Shown one piece after another: positions 10,674-20,536 of a stretch of 20,605 nucleotides of DNA. The stretch is from Chromera velia. Its lineage: Eukaryota; Sar; Chromeraceae. Positions within the stretch are counted from its first letter, which is position 1. The number at the start of each line of letters is the position of its first letter. A program made the position numbers and the translations under genes. A model generated the notes under the pieces. The model was not told the origin of the DNA. It did not search any database and was given only the letters and a program-made list of their open reading frames with translations. The stretch spans positions 1-20,605 of the forward strand of contig JAHBMJ010002279.1 of NCBI GenBank assembly GCA_018398765.1, in the 5' to 3' direction.

Positions 10674-10811
10674 ATGCCCGACGTGCGGCTTCCAGAGAAA
10701 GCGCCAAAGCGCATCAGACCTCTCTGGCCGGCCCGTACAGGTCTGGCCTGTGCCGAGAATGGTTTACATGAGGTTCTTTCTGAGCTCGATCGATCAATTG
10801 TGCAGACATAA
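10674..10811 (+). other. short GC-rich ORF next to the AT-rich island
   Basis: A 45-codon ATG frame (start MPDVRLPEKAPKRIRPLW) ending in TAA. It is GC-rich although it follows an AT-rich block and a C9 run. It may be a fragment of a gene or element, or chance. I see no known motif and no splice partner. Confidence 0.15.
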
Positions 10812-11121
10812 CATCTGACATATTCGCGAGAGCAATTAAGTTGCAGTTACACTCAGGCTGTACACATATATACGTATCATACATAAATCAATTAGTAAAT
10901 CGAAGGCCCGGGGGTTGTACTCCCGGTTCCGAAGGTGTATTATATACTATTGGCTAGACTATTGGGTGCAAGATTGCATCTAGCATTGCATTCAGGCACG
11001 TATCATAACTTTCATGGCCCTATAGCTAGAGCCCCACTGCCCCAGTCATGGCCTTCGACTGTTCCCTAGTCTGGACCCTAGACTGTTCCTTTTAACGGGT
11101 CCTCCCAGATCTGAAGTCTCT
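10812..11121. other. intergenic / 3' flank of the SNARE gene
   Basis: No gene seen. It contains a short hairpin (CCGGG, 9-base loop, CCCGG, about 10907-10925), and a small duplication near 11059-11090 in which GACTGTTCC occurs twice around CTAG-type palindromes. This sequence is downstream of the SNARE stop codon and includes its 3' untranslated region on the minus strand. Confidence 0.35.
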
Positions 11122-13972
11122 TTATGATTTCAACCAGTCCACTAAGAGCAGAAAGAGTCCACCCCCAATAAAGAAAAGCATCATGTGCAGCCGATACCTG
11201 CAAACAAAAAGAGAAAGTGTAAGAAAATCAGATCTTCTTCTCCATACACCCGTCCGTGTCCATAAAATTGTACATGAAATAAAGGTCAGACGATACCGCA
11301 GAACAGAGAGAAGTTTTATTCAGAGTTCAAGCAGTGTTGGACAGTGAAAGAGACTCCACGTCGATAGACAAAAACAAATGACGAGGCGCCAACGTCTCTC
11401 TCCCCATTCTCTCTTCTCAGTGGAACAGGTCTCTTTCTAATTCGATTGAACCCCCAAGCTTTGTAAAAAATGAGCGGCACGGACTGTGAGACGATGAGAG
11501 GACACAACGGAAACAGGTAAATCGAGTCCACTCGACTCGAGGACGTTCCTACCTGTAAGCGATGCATGGAGTAATTCGTTCAGGGAAGACAAACAGAAAG
11601 AACTGACGAGCGAAAAGAACGAAGCAAGAGAGATGAAGAGAAAGAAGGACTGACGATCCTGTGCGTTCCCGTGCTTGCACCAGTTGCTTTCCTGCCTCAA
11701 CTACAAGCTCGGTTGCCTGTTCGGCGTGGTCCAGCACTGCATCGATCCATTTGTCCATCCATCCATCCATTCGTCCATCCATCCATTCGTCCATCCATCC
11801 ATCCATCCATTCGTCCATCCATCCATCCATTCGTCCATCCATCCATTCGTCCATCCATCCATTCGTCCATCCATCCATCCATCCATTCGTCCATCCATCC
11901 ATTCGTCCATCCATCCATCCATCCATCCATCCATCCATCCATCCATTCGTCCATCCATCCATCCATCCATTCGTCCATCCATCCATTCGTCCATCGATCC
12001 ATCCATTCATTCACTCATTCATTCATCAAATCCGTGCAGTCACTCACCCAGCAATGTATTTATCAATCAGTGTAGTCGCCCAGTCATTCATGCAACGCTG
12101 ACCATTTCATTTCCCGAATCAATAAGAAAGGTTGAGCCGTTCCGAGAAAAAACAAGGGAATGCCGGAAAAGGGGGGGAGGGAAATGATCGACCAGGCCTT
12201 CTCCCCTCCGTGCAACCAGAGGAGCACAAGCATCAGCACATCAAAAGCCGAGAAGGAAGGGAGTGCGACCAAATGGGCCTGTGTGTGTATCCTCTGTATG
12301 GGCAGGCAGGCAGGCAGGCAGGCACGGAGAAATGCTGGCAGGCAGGCAGGCAGGCAGGCAGGGAGAACTGCTCGCGGGGCAAAAAACAAGATAGACATGC
12401 AGTCAGGCGAGTGTTCTTTCTGTCTGTCTCACTTCTGGCACCTACCCCTATCCGCAATCTCCGCCTGTTCGGTCACTCTGTGGCTGAAGGTCTCGAGAAG
12501 GCCTGAGATCTCCTGGACCTGTCTCTGGGTCGCCCTGCGCAGATCAACAAGAAGAAAGATAGGCATACAAGAAAGAAGAGAGGAAGCAGGTCTGAGGTAG
12601 GGATGCAACGAATCGGATGTAAGAGAAACCCTGGCAATCCAGGGCAGCAGAGGCAACTCAGATTCACAATACAGAAGGAGGGAGGTTGGAGGACAGAGGG
12701 CAAATCGACGGGTGCGTGGAAGAAAAGGATGATGAAGTTCGATCATAACTTTTGACTGACACATCGAACCAAGGGATCAGATCATGTCGTCATGGAATGG
12801 ACGGGTGTTGCAAAGAAGGGAGTGACCTAGAAGACATGCTGTGTGACAAGCGGGTAAGGGCAAAGCAGGCACGTATGCATCAAATGGCATGCAAAAAATT
12901 AATGAGGCAGAGCAGAGAGACGCATTGAATCCCAACCGAAAGACGACCCACCGTACTGCCAGAATGTCCGTCTCTATGTTTGCCATGAGCATCGCCGTTT
13001 CCGTCTCCATTCCCCCTCCAGGGAAGGCATCAGCCACCGGTGCCCCTGAGAATTCCGGAGATGCACCATTGGCAGTCCGTGTCTTGTTGATTCTTCTTCG
13101 TGCTTGTTGGGGCTGGGGTGAGGTATCTGAAGGGGGCAGGACGAAGTCGGATGGCTGTCCTGCCCTCCCGCTGTTCCCCTCCTCAGTTCCAGATCGTCTG
13201 ACTGCCTGTCGTATGGAGTTGGGACTCGGTGTTGCCTCATCGTTTGCACTTCCTCTCTGGTGACGTCCTGACTCGGCCAGGGCCCGTATTCTCTTTCGAT
13301 GCTTTCGAAAGCCCGAGGGGGGCAACTGGACATCGGTGGGGGCTGGACTTCCAGAGGGCAAAAAGAGGAGGGGGGGAAGTTCGGCAGATTCTGCACAGAG
13401 AGACAGGAGATGGAAAGAAACAGAGGGATTCGAAGAAAAGCTGTGTGGAGAATGCACAGACCGCTGTATACCCTCTCGCAGACTACTCAAGTGCTCCTCT
13501 TACTTTCCTGGTTGACAGCCAACGAAAGGATTCTTCCCATCCACAAACTGCATACGCAAAATGCCACCCCCACCCTCCCATGACAGAAAGAAAAGAAACG
13601 ACGTACGTGAGGATCCAAAAATAAGAGAGGCAGGCACACGAAGCACCTTTCCTCCCTCCCGTGCCCCCGCTGTCCCCGAAGACGAAGCTTCCTCTCCAAC
13701 TCCCGCAGCCACGGATTGGACAAAAAGAGGGGGGCCATCGTACGGCGGTCCTGTGAAGTATCTGCACTCTCATCACGGAGAGAGATCGATCGAATTAAAC
13801 GAAATTGAGAAAAACAAGAAGGTACTTTCGATCAGAAACAACGGGGAAAGAAAGGCGTTGACAAAAAAGCAAATACACAACGGAGGAAACGAATGAATGA
13901 AGGAGTGACTTCCGCATCCAATGAAAGCAAATCTCCTCTGTCTGTTTGGATGTCTGTCTGTCTGTCTGTCTA

Positions 13973-14004
<32 letters not shown>

Positions 14005-14807
14005 ACACACACACTCTCAAAAGGGGGGGGAGGGGGTATCTGTCAGTCAGTCTGTCTGTCTGTCTTCTGGTCAATTCCCTAGCTTCTTCTCCTTCAAGCG
14101 GACCTCTCGGCCTCTTTCCTCTCTTCCAGAAGCATCAGTTCCCGACTTCTCAAAGTCTGCATACGCACACAGAGACAGGCAGGCAGACAGCCAGACAGAA
14201 AGATGCACAGGGGAATCTCCTTCCAAACCCGTCAGTACGGACGCACGTCAAAAGGACATCAGTTCCTCCAGGTCCCTTCATTCATGTGGACGCCGTGCCT
14301 CGATCAGTCACCTTTCTAGACGACACAGGCGCATGCACTCAGCGGACCGATACAAGAAAAGGGTTATTTTGCGTTCTTCTTGTGAAGGAAAAGGCCGGAA
14401 CATAGGCGGAAAAGAAGGGAGAAAAAAGAGTTACGTCGCAGTTGAATGAATGGGTGAATGAATGGAGGAAGGAAAGGTGGAAAGGAAGGAAGCAATGAAT
14501 GGGGACAGGCACGAAGGGAGTGGGCCCACCTCTGCTACTTCCTTCAATTGAGCCCAGAGGTGAGAGAGAATCTGGGCCCGGTGTCTCAACAGAGATGCCG
14601 CGACTCCCGTCTGAAGCCCCAGTTTCCTCTCCAATTTCTCCCCTGTCTCCGCATCGTCGTTGTTGCCTCTAACCTCTGGGGCCCTGCCTCCTGGCGTTGC
14701 TCCAGAACGGCAAGCACACAGATCGATAAATAACTGCTTCCTGGAAGTTTGTGCCTTCTCGAAAAAAAGGAGACTCGCGATCGATCGATCGATCGATCGA
14801 TCGATCG

Positions 14808-14855
<48 letters not shown>

Positions 14856-16671
14856 TCGATGCGCACAAGCCACCGCCGAATACAGAGGCACACTTAACCA
14901 AAAAACCCTGGTGCATAAACCAGAAGGGTGTGTGCAAAAAGAGAAAGAAAGACAACCTTCGTGCCTGCCAGCCTGCCTGACCGACTGACTTTTCAGAAGA
15001 ACGGATCCAGGAAGCAGGGGAGGGAGGGACACAGAGAGTGCCCTCAGGTCTGCCCCTCCTCCCGACAGATTCAGAGCCTTGCCCTCCAGATTGCCCACAG
15101 AGGAAGGGTCCCTGAAGCAGACGGATGGAAAGACGAGCCCTGCTCAGAAAGAAAGAAAGAAAGACAGCAAGAAGGGAGAGGAAACAATCAGTAGAGATCG
15201 GGGCAGGGATGCAGTGCAACAAAAGTGGACAGATGAGGCGCAAGCGGACAATGCGGACGGGGCAGGCAGGGACTTTGTGGAGTCTGTGCTCCTCCTGGAA
15301 CACCAACATCAGTCTGTCTCATTCTTTCTTTCATCTTCCTACGCTCCTTCCCTACCAATTTTACAGTTTCGGTTGTTAGTAAACCAAATCCAACCAACCG
15401 GAGAGATCGCTGACTGCGCCCTCGAGGCTCCGAATTTCGGCGTCGACTTCATGAACGAGGGACCTGTCGTTGGTTGGATGAACAAGAGAGTCAATCACAA
15501 ATCAAGAAACAGAAAAACGACCTTTCAACCTGTCATTCACATCATTTTCGTGAAGCATGACTGTCAGATGCAATCCAGTCGTGAGGAAAACACAGACGTG
15601 ACCGAACAGAGAAAGAGAAAACGAAACTTCGAGCAGAGGCTGCGATGGGATGAGGCGAATGCGTTGAGGCACTTTTCGTTCAGAGAACACCCGAATGAGT
15701 AAGCATATCCCGAAATCAGAGGAAAGGGACACAGGGTCTTTTTTCTAACAGGACTACATTCCGTGAAGAACAAAACACGGCATACTTTGCAGCCTCGATG
15801 GTGTTGTCTCTGGGGATCCTGCAAGTCAAAGGGGGGAGTGGAAGGGACATGAAGAGAAACAGACAAACAGAAGATTGACGCAGCATTGTGCCCAGCTCTT
15901 TTCTTTCGTCTCTCTCCGACTTCCTCTCTTACAAACATAGGAACACAGACACGCGGATACACAGAGCTTTGCACAGAGTAGAGGGACGGCAGAAGGGGTC
16001 ACCGACGACAGTGAATCTTCTCAGTCGATTTAGAATCAGGAAAGAGTGGAGGGGCACAAAGTATCTCGTTGCTCCAACGTCTTTTTTAAGACTCACCAGG
16101 AGGACGCAGGGTTTCTTTCAATCAGCTGCTGCACGTTGCGAAGGCTGTTCGCCTGCAGGCAAGCGTCAGAAGGACACACAGAAAGAAAAACACTGTAAAG
16201 AAAAAATAAACAGTACGGGAGTGCACGTTAACAAAGAAACGGGAGGCAGATCAAGACCAGAGGAGGAAAGGAAAGAGGAAAAAAGCAGGAACTGAAGTAA
16301 AGAAGGAGTGGAGAGCTCGGAAGCATAGTAACTAGCATGAGGCCAGCAAGATAGACGGCCGGATGGAGGTGCGGTCAAAATAGGAGACGGGAGAGATGCT
16401 TGCGAGTGCGTCTCTTCACTTCAATCGATCTGCCGTCTTAGAGGTGGAATTTCAGGCAAAGAGGACAGCATCTGAAGTGGCACAGAAGCACAATTGATTT
16501 GGCGAACATTACCAGTTCATGACTTACCAGTCGGCTGGAGGCACCCATGAAGCGGGAGGCTGGAAGTGAAGGCGGGTCCACGTTTGGGAACGCCGCCTTG
16601 TCTCTGCACAAATCCTGAAAGACTGGTGTCACATCAGAACACCCGAATGGGCTCTCGTTCGCTTCTGGCAT
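11122..16671 (-). CDS. STX18: syntaxin-18 / Ufe1 / SYP81-type Qa-SNARE, 11 exons
   Basis: Exons in order of translation: 16671-16528, 16152-16097, 15463-15399, 15139-15067, 14740-14530, 14156-14104, 13761-13607, 13390-12952, 12534-12446, 11736-11655 and 11197-11122. They sum to 1443 nt (480 aa plus stop), and every junction is GT-AG with matching phase. This family is the ER t-SNARE for retrograde Golgi-to-ER fusion. An N-terminal DVTPVF...RDKAAF resembles the syntaxin-18 start. Helical Habc-like segments are at about 49-200. A long Ser/Pro-rich linker (exons 7-8) follows. The SNARE motif spans about 390-455, with VQEIS and the Qa zero-layer Gln422 in [11 protein letters not shown] tail anchor (about 459-475) ends in LLLVDWLKS, matching the family's FLDWY ending. 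Exon 4 is the least sure: a second donor gives low end 15031 (12 more residues). Start: ATG 16669-16671, first in frame after a stop. Confidence 0.85.
11740..12030. repeat. ATCC/ATTCGTCC minisatellite in the SNARE-motif intron
   Basis: Tandem CCATCCATTCGT-type units, of 12 bases or lengthened by extra CCAT, grading into CATT repeats from about 12005. It lies in SNARE-gene intron 11737-12445. On the gene's sense strand it reads GGATGGACGAATGG and so on, with no stop in three frames. That explains the long Met/Asp/Gly/Trp ORFs on minus and the His/Pro/Ser ORFs on plus; none is a real protein. Uniquely here, the sense strand has no AG between 12013 and the acceptor. Confidence 0.97.
12298..12364. 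repeat. GGCA tetranucleotide repeat
   Basis: Two blocks of GGCA repeats (about six units each) separated by CGGAGAAATGCT. They lie in the same SNARE-gene intron as the ATCC minisatellite. On the sense strand they read TGCC and supply a pyrimidine-containing stretch near the 5' part of the intron. Confidence 0.9.
13943..14065. repeat. CTGT / CT / CA repeats in a SNARE-gene intron
   Basis: CTGT tetranucleotides (13943-13994), a short CT and CA run (13993-14013), a G8 run (about 14024-14031) and a second CTGT cluster (about 14041-14065). All lie in intron 13762-14103, between the exon that ends the Habc region and the first linker exon. Confidence 0.9.
14776..14851. repeat. GATC tetranucleotide plus GA dinucleotide repeat
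   Basis: About nine copies of the self-complementary unit CGAT/GATC (14776-14811) followed by about 20 GA units (14811-14851). They lie in SNARE-gene intron 14741-15066, just upstream, on the sense strand, of the exon 5 acceptor. The GATC array can fold on itself as a perfect hairpin. Ser/Ile/Asp/Arg-repeat ORFs here are artefacts. Confidence 0.95.
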
Positions 16672-17747
16672 TGCTTCCACCTTCAGGTTTGACCTTTTGA
16701 ACTGTCAGATCAACAGGGATCGGCACACAGGAAAACGGAGATAAGACTGAGCCTCCCGCATGTGTCTTGATACGTGGCCGGCCGGATGCACCTGCATGGC
16801 CGATCGTTGTCGATTTCACTTTCAAGGGCGTCAACACGCTGCCTGAAGGCAAGGCCATTCACCAGTACTGCCCTAGGGATGTCCCAGTTTTACTGACAAT
16901 GCTGATCTGACATCACTGTCAGATGATTCTCTCAACTTTAATATATAGTAAGAAAATCAGTGGATGGAATCTTGTTGCGGAGACGAGCTATGACGCTATA
17001 TTAACGGGATACACCCAACCAGTTGGGTGAGTGCCTCGGGGGGCCATTTAGGGGGTCAGCCATAATTTGATTGCATGATGAAAACCATCAGGGGCTTGGG
17101 CATGTCTTGCCTGCAATGCATGCATATGGGCAAATGGCGGGGGCCACGGCAACGTGCGCAAAATATGCTTTTCGGGACCGCGTATGAACACATATGCAAT
17201 TAACTCCGTGCGAGTTACTTGAGGGGCACGTATCATGAAGAGCAAAGTATGTATCGATCGATGCATGCAAGAATACCCGATTAATTATAGTGGAAATGAC
17301 GCACGCGCAGTGACGCACGCACGTCGAGATCCGATTTCTGCCACATACATATTTAAGCGTTACATCGATCTCCCCCCCCAAAATTTGAAGAGCGCGATAT
17401 GCGACTGCGTGCGTTCTCAGGGCCTCTCGGCTGAGCCCAGCAAAGCTGCATGAGCTGCCCCCCGAGGCGATATGACGCTATAGCGAGCGCGCCGCGAGCC
17501 TGTATCGCAGCGCTATAAGCCTCCACATGCATTGACCGAGCTAAAAATTAACAAAGCAAAGCAGGTTCCTCTGATCGACACATGAATCTGACACTGCCGA
17601 GGCTGACAGTGAGTCCGTGATTCGTTTCTTTGAGTGCAAGTGAAAAGCCGTCAGGCTTCAATAACCCCGGTTTTCTTTAAGTTTGAGTGGCTATCCCGCA
17701 GAGACGTCCAGACGCTCACGGAGACGGCAAATGACGACACAGCTGTG
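16672..17747. promoter_or_regulatory. shared upstream region between the SNARE and METTL4 genes
   Basis: About 1.1 kb separates the two divergent start codons, so both promoters probably lie here. The middle part, about 16,915-17,560, differs from its flanks. It holds TTTAATATATAG at about 16937, paired sites reading TATGACGCTATA at 16989 and 17471, several CATGCATG/GATCGATGCATGC palindromes, and a CGAGCGCGCCGCGAG block. No TATA box or start site can be fixed from sequence alone. A minus-strand ATG at 16858 opens a 74-codon upstream ORF that overlaps the SNARE start. Upstream exons of the METTL4 gene cannot be excluded. Confidence 0.45.
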
Positions 17748-19954
17748 ATGAACGCTTCTGGTTTCGGGTCTCCTGTCTTTCTCTGCCCTTCCAAACTCCA
17801 GCCATCCCTGCTCTGCCGAGAGGGCGAAGAAAGATTTGCATTCCGACGGCGTCTTGAAGATCTCACCCTGTCAGTCAGTCAGTCAGTCAGTCAGGCAGGC
17901 AAGCTGTCAGTCAGGTCAGCAGAAAAGGCAGGCCGAATGCGGTGACCGTCTATACGCATTCTGTGTCCACTGCACTGCCCGAACTTTCTCCCTGCAGGGC
18001 TGCCCCTTATGTCGGTGAAGGCAAACGACAATGCACCCCTGCGGACATTCCCCCCCTTCATGGACGAATACAGGACGCTCTCGTGCGCCTGTGCGTCCCT
18101 GCCGACTCCCTTTTTCTCGAAGGCGCCCCTCAAGTCAGTTGCCTCTCCCAAATCAAGGGAGGACTTCCGAGAAAGAGACCACTGGAGGAGTCGCAGGACT
18201 TCCTTGCAGCCACAAGGGATCTCTCACGGTCCCGCATCCCCTCCAAGTCTCCACTGTGCCTGGGAGACATGGAAAAATGCAGTGAGGCCGCCCCTTTGCA
18301 GCTTCAGTCAGTGTCGGGGTACCCCCACCCTCACAGTGCACGGTCCCAAGTGGCAGATTTGCGCACTATTGTGGGGACCGCAGTGATCTGCAGAGATAGG
18401 GAGGCAATAGATGCCGAGAACGCAGGTGTTTCTGCGTCCCTCTTGCGGTTGTCCCTCCCGCCATATTCTCGGAAGAGCCCCAAGTCACAGCAGGATGAGG
18501 ACAGAGAAGAGAAAGAAGATTCTTCTGCAAGACCGCCAGAGAAGACGACAGGGACGCTCACGGTGGTTTTGCCTGACGGTGCAGCGTTCTTGCTGTGCCG
18601 TCTTCGTGCAGAGAGAGACTTTAGCTCGGCACTGCGGTGTGGCCTCTTCTCCGCACTTAGGCAAAGGGGGGTTTCTGATGGTCTGCGTTTCGTCGTTCTG
18701 GATCCTCCCTGGCCGTGTTTGTCTGTCAGCAGGAGCAGGCAGTATTATACACACCCGCTTTCGAAGAAGAAAGAGAAGGGTCAGAGCTTTAACTCCAAAG
18801 CGTCGTCTGAGTGTGAGTCCCTCAGTCATCTTCTTCTGTCTCTGCCTGTAACTGAACTCTGCCACCCCACCAGGGGGGTTGTGGGAGTTTGGGTGACGAA
18901 CAACCCGCAGACTCGTCTTTTTGTTTTAGACACATTGTTTCCGACTTGGGGTCTTCGGCATTTGTGCAACGTCGTGTGGGTGAAGGTCACAAGCCCGTAC
19001 GCTAGCTGCAAGGAAGGTCGAAGAGGCACAGAAGGGACTGATGGGAGGCCACGGCTTGTCTGTCCATTGAGCAGTCCCCACCGAAAACCGTACGAGACTC
19101 TGATAATAGGCGTGCGTCAAGAAAAGGGAGCAGGAGACGGCCACGAGTCTGTGCCGTCAACTGAGAGTGACGTTCCCAACCTTTTGTTCTTCAGCCCCCC
19201 CACAAGCCACAGTCGGAAGCCCAGTAGCTCTGTAATCTATCGTCGCGTGCTTCATCCGTCCCTCCCTATTTTCTTTGAAAAGTCTGAGCAGGAGGAAGGA
19301 GAGACGGGAGGGCGGGCAGCAAGGACAGAATCATCCTATAACTCTTCAGACGAAAGGATTGCGGAGGGAAATTCAGACCGTGCGTGTGCCTTGTGCAAGA
19401 CAGGTTCCTCAAAGGAAGGGGAGGAAACGGATCGGCATGAGGGGATGGAGAAACTTGAGCAAATCAGGGAGATAGACGGTGTGCAAAGAGGGCACAGGGA
19501 GGGGGGGAATGAGGCTCTGTGGGGTGTGGAGTTCTTCGCCAGGTCTGTCGGTCTGTGTCTATTTCTTTCTTTCTTCTTTGCGTCTTTCTGTCCCTGTGAA
19601 TTTTCGCAGCCGCATTGGCCGCTTGAAGCATGCACCCATGCCTAGCTCTCTATGTTTTCCTGCTTGAATTCTTGCCTGGTGTTCCATCCTACCAAGATTG
19701 GTTGCGTAGAAAGCTGAACTGAAGTTCGAAACCGATTGACAGGCCCATACTCCGCCTGAAATTGATCGAAGCATGGATGTCAACATGAGATCGTGTTCTC
19801 TTTGAAAGCTAAATGGCGCAGCCTGGGCTGTGTCCCTGAATGTGCATGCAGGAATTTGGAGGCTGGCTGGATCTCAGTCGGCGAAGAGTGCTTGAAGTTC
19901 CAGAGTGTTGAGAATTTTAAAATCAAGCCAGACAAAACGACCGCGTCATGCTGA
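17748..19954 (+). CDS. METTL4: METTL4-type MT-A70 N6-adenine methyltransferase, 3 exons
   Basis: Exons 17748-17869, 17998-19542 and 19852-19954 give 589 aa with phases 2 and 2. The family transfers methyl from S-adenosylmethionine to adenine N6 in snRNA or DNA. The catalytic DPPW is at 276-279, inside FVVLDPPWPCLSVSRSRQY, which fits the METTL4 form DPPW-x-x-x-S-V-x-R-S. Further family blocks are VWVTNN (338-343), WVKVT (368-372), PHRKPYE (401-407) and FARNLEAGW (554-562). The N-terminal RFAFRRRLEDLT (29-40) and a following KRQC also resemble METTL4. The last exon restores the FARN block: unspliced, the frame runs into a pyrimidine tract and a stop at 19645. A charged insert of about 80 residues lies before it. 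The usual W-G-N-E becomes V-G-E-E. ATG 17748 is the first in its frame; an ORF starting at 17942 has only GTG and lies in intron 1. Upstream exons are possible. Confidence 0.88.
17870..17893. repeat. GTCA repeat forming a tandem splice donor
   Basis: Five to six copies of GTCA begin exactly at the proposed 5' splice site of METTL4 intron 1 (17870-17997). The first copy, CT|GTCAGT, gives phase 2 and joins in frame to the acceptor CCCTGCAG at 17997. Confidence 0.7.
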
Positions 19955-20141
19955 GGAGAGCTACGCTTTCATTCAGAAATTGATTTAAAATAAATCAAAA
20001 TGCTGTTTTAATTCACTAGCAAATGTCACAGTGTCTGTATATTGATGATGCAACCGTGGGTCTGTGACACTGCTGTGTAATTATGCATCTAGTATACGGA
20101 TCAACTAGGGGACCAAAAAATTGTTTGATTAAGTAAGTTAA
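19955..20141. other. 3' flank of METTL4, AT-rich
   Basis: No gene. It contains TTTAAAATAAATCAAAA (about 19984-20000), which may serve in 3' end formation, and ordinary AT-rich sequence up to the GT repeat. Confidence 0.3.
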
Positions 20142-20192
20142 TTTTGTGTGTGTGTGTGTATGTGTGTGTGTGTGTGTGTGTATGTGTGTGTG

Positions 20193-20226
<34 letters not shown>

Positions 20227-20247
20227 CATATGTATATGTGTGTATGT

Positions 20248-20292
<45 letters not shown>

Positions 20293-20293
20293 A

Positions 20294-20334
<41 letters not shown>

Positions 20335-20395
20335 TGTGAATGCATATGTGTGTGTGCATGTGTGTGTGCATATGTGTGTGTGCATATGTCTCTGT

Positions 20396-20447
<52 letters not shown>

Positions 20448-20536
20448 GTGTGTGTGTGTGTGTGTATATGTATGTGTGTGTGTGTGTGTGTATGTGTGTG
20501 TGTGTGTGTGTATATGTGTGTGCACTGTGCACATGT

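Noticed and set aside
11748-12010. CRISPR-like array
   Set aside because: Units are 12-20 bases of simple CCAT/CGT sequence without unique spacers, in a eukaryotic intron.
11549-12187. Met/Asp/Gly/Trp and His/Pro/Ser repeat proteins on both strands
   Set aside because: They come from the four-base-unit minisatellite, which has no stops in any frame. Only the end at 11655-11736 is real coding sequence, as a SNARE exon.
12889-13263. Plus-strand 124-codon ORF
   Set aside because: It lies antisense to SNARE-gene exon 8, whose minus-strand frame is fixed by phases on both sides.
14431-15309. 292-codon minus-strand ORF as one protein
   Set aside because: It runs through SIDRS and SLSLS repeat translations and introns. 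Only 14530-14740 of it is used in frame as SNARE exon 5.
10996-17236. Shared GGCACGTATCAT at about 10996 and 17225 as a repeat family
   Set aside because: A 12-base match is expected by chance several times in a window this size, and the similarity does not extend.
17942-19645. METTL4 as a single 567-codon ORF
   Set aside because: Its first codon is GTG and its start lies within intron 1. Its last 34 codons read into intron 2, whereas the conserved FARN-x-x-x-GW block needs the exon at 19852.
20016-20534. Long Thr/His-repeat and Val/Cys-repeat ORFs
   Set aside because: They are translations of the GT microsatellite and are open in several frames at once.
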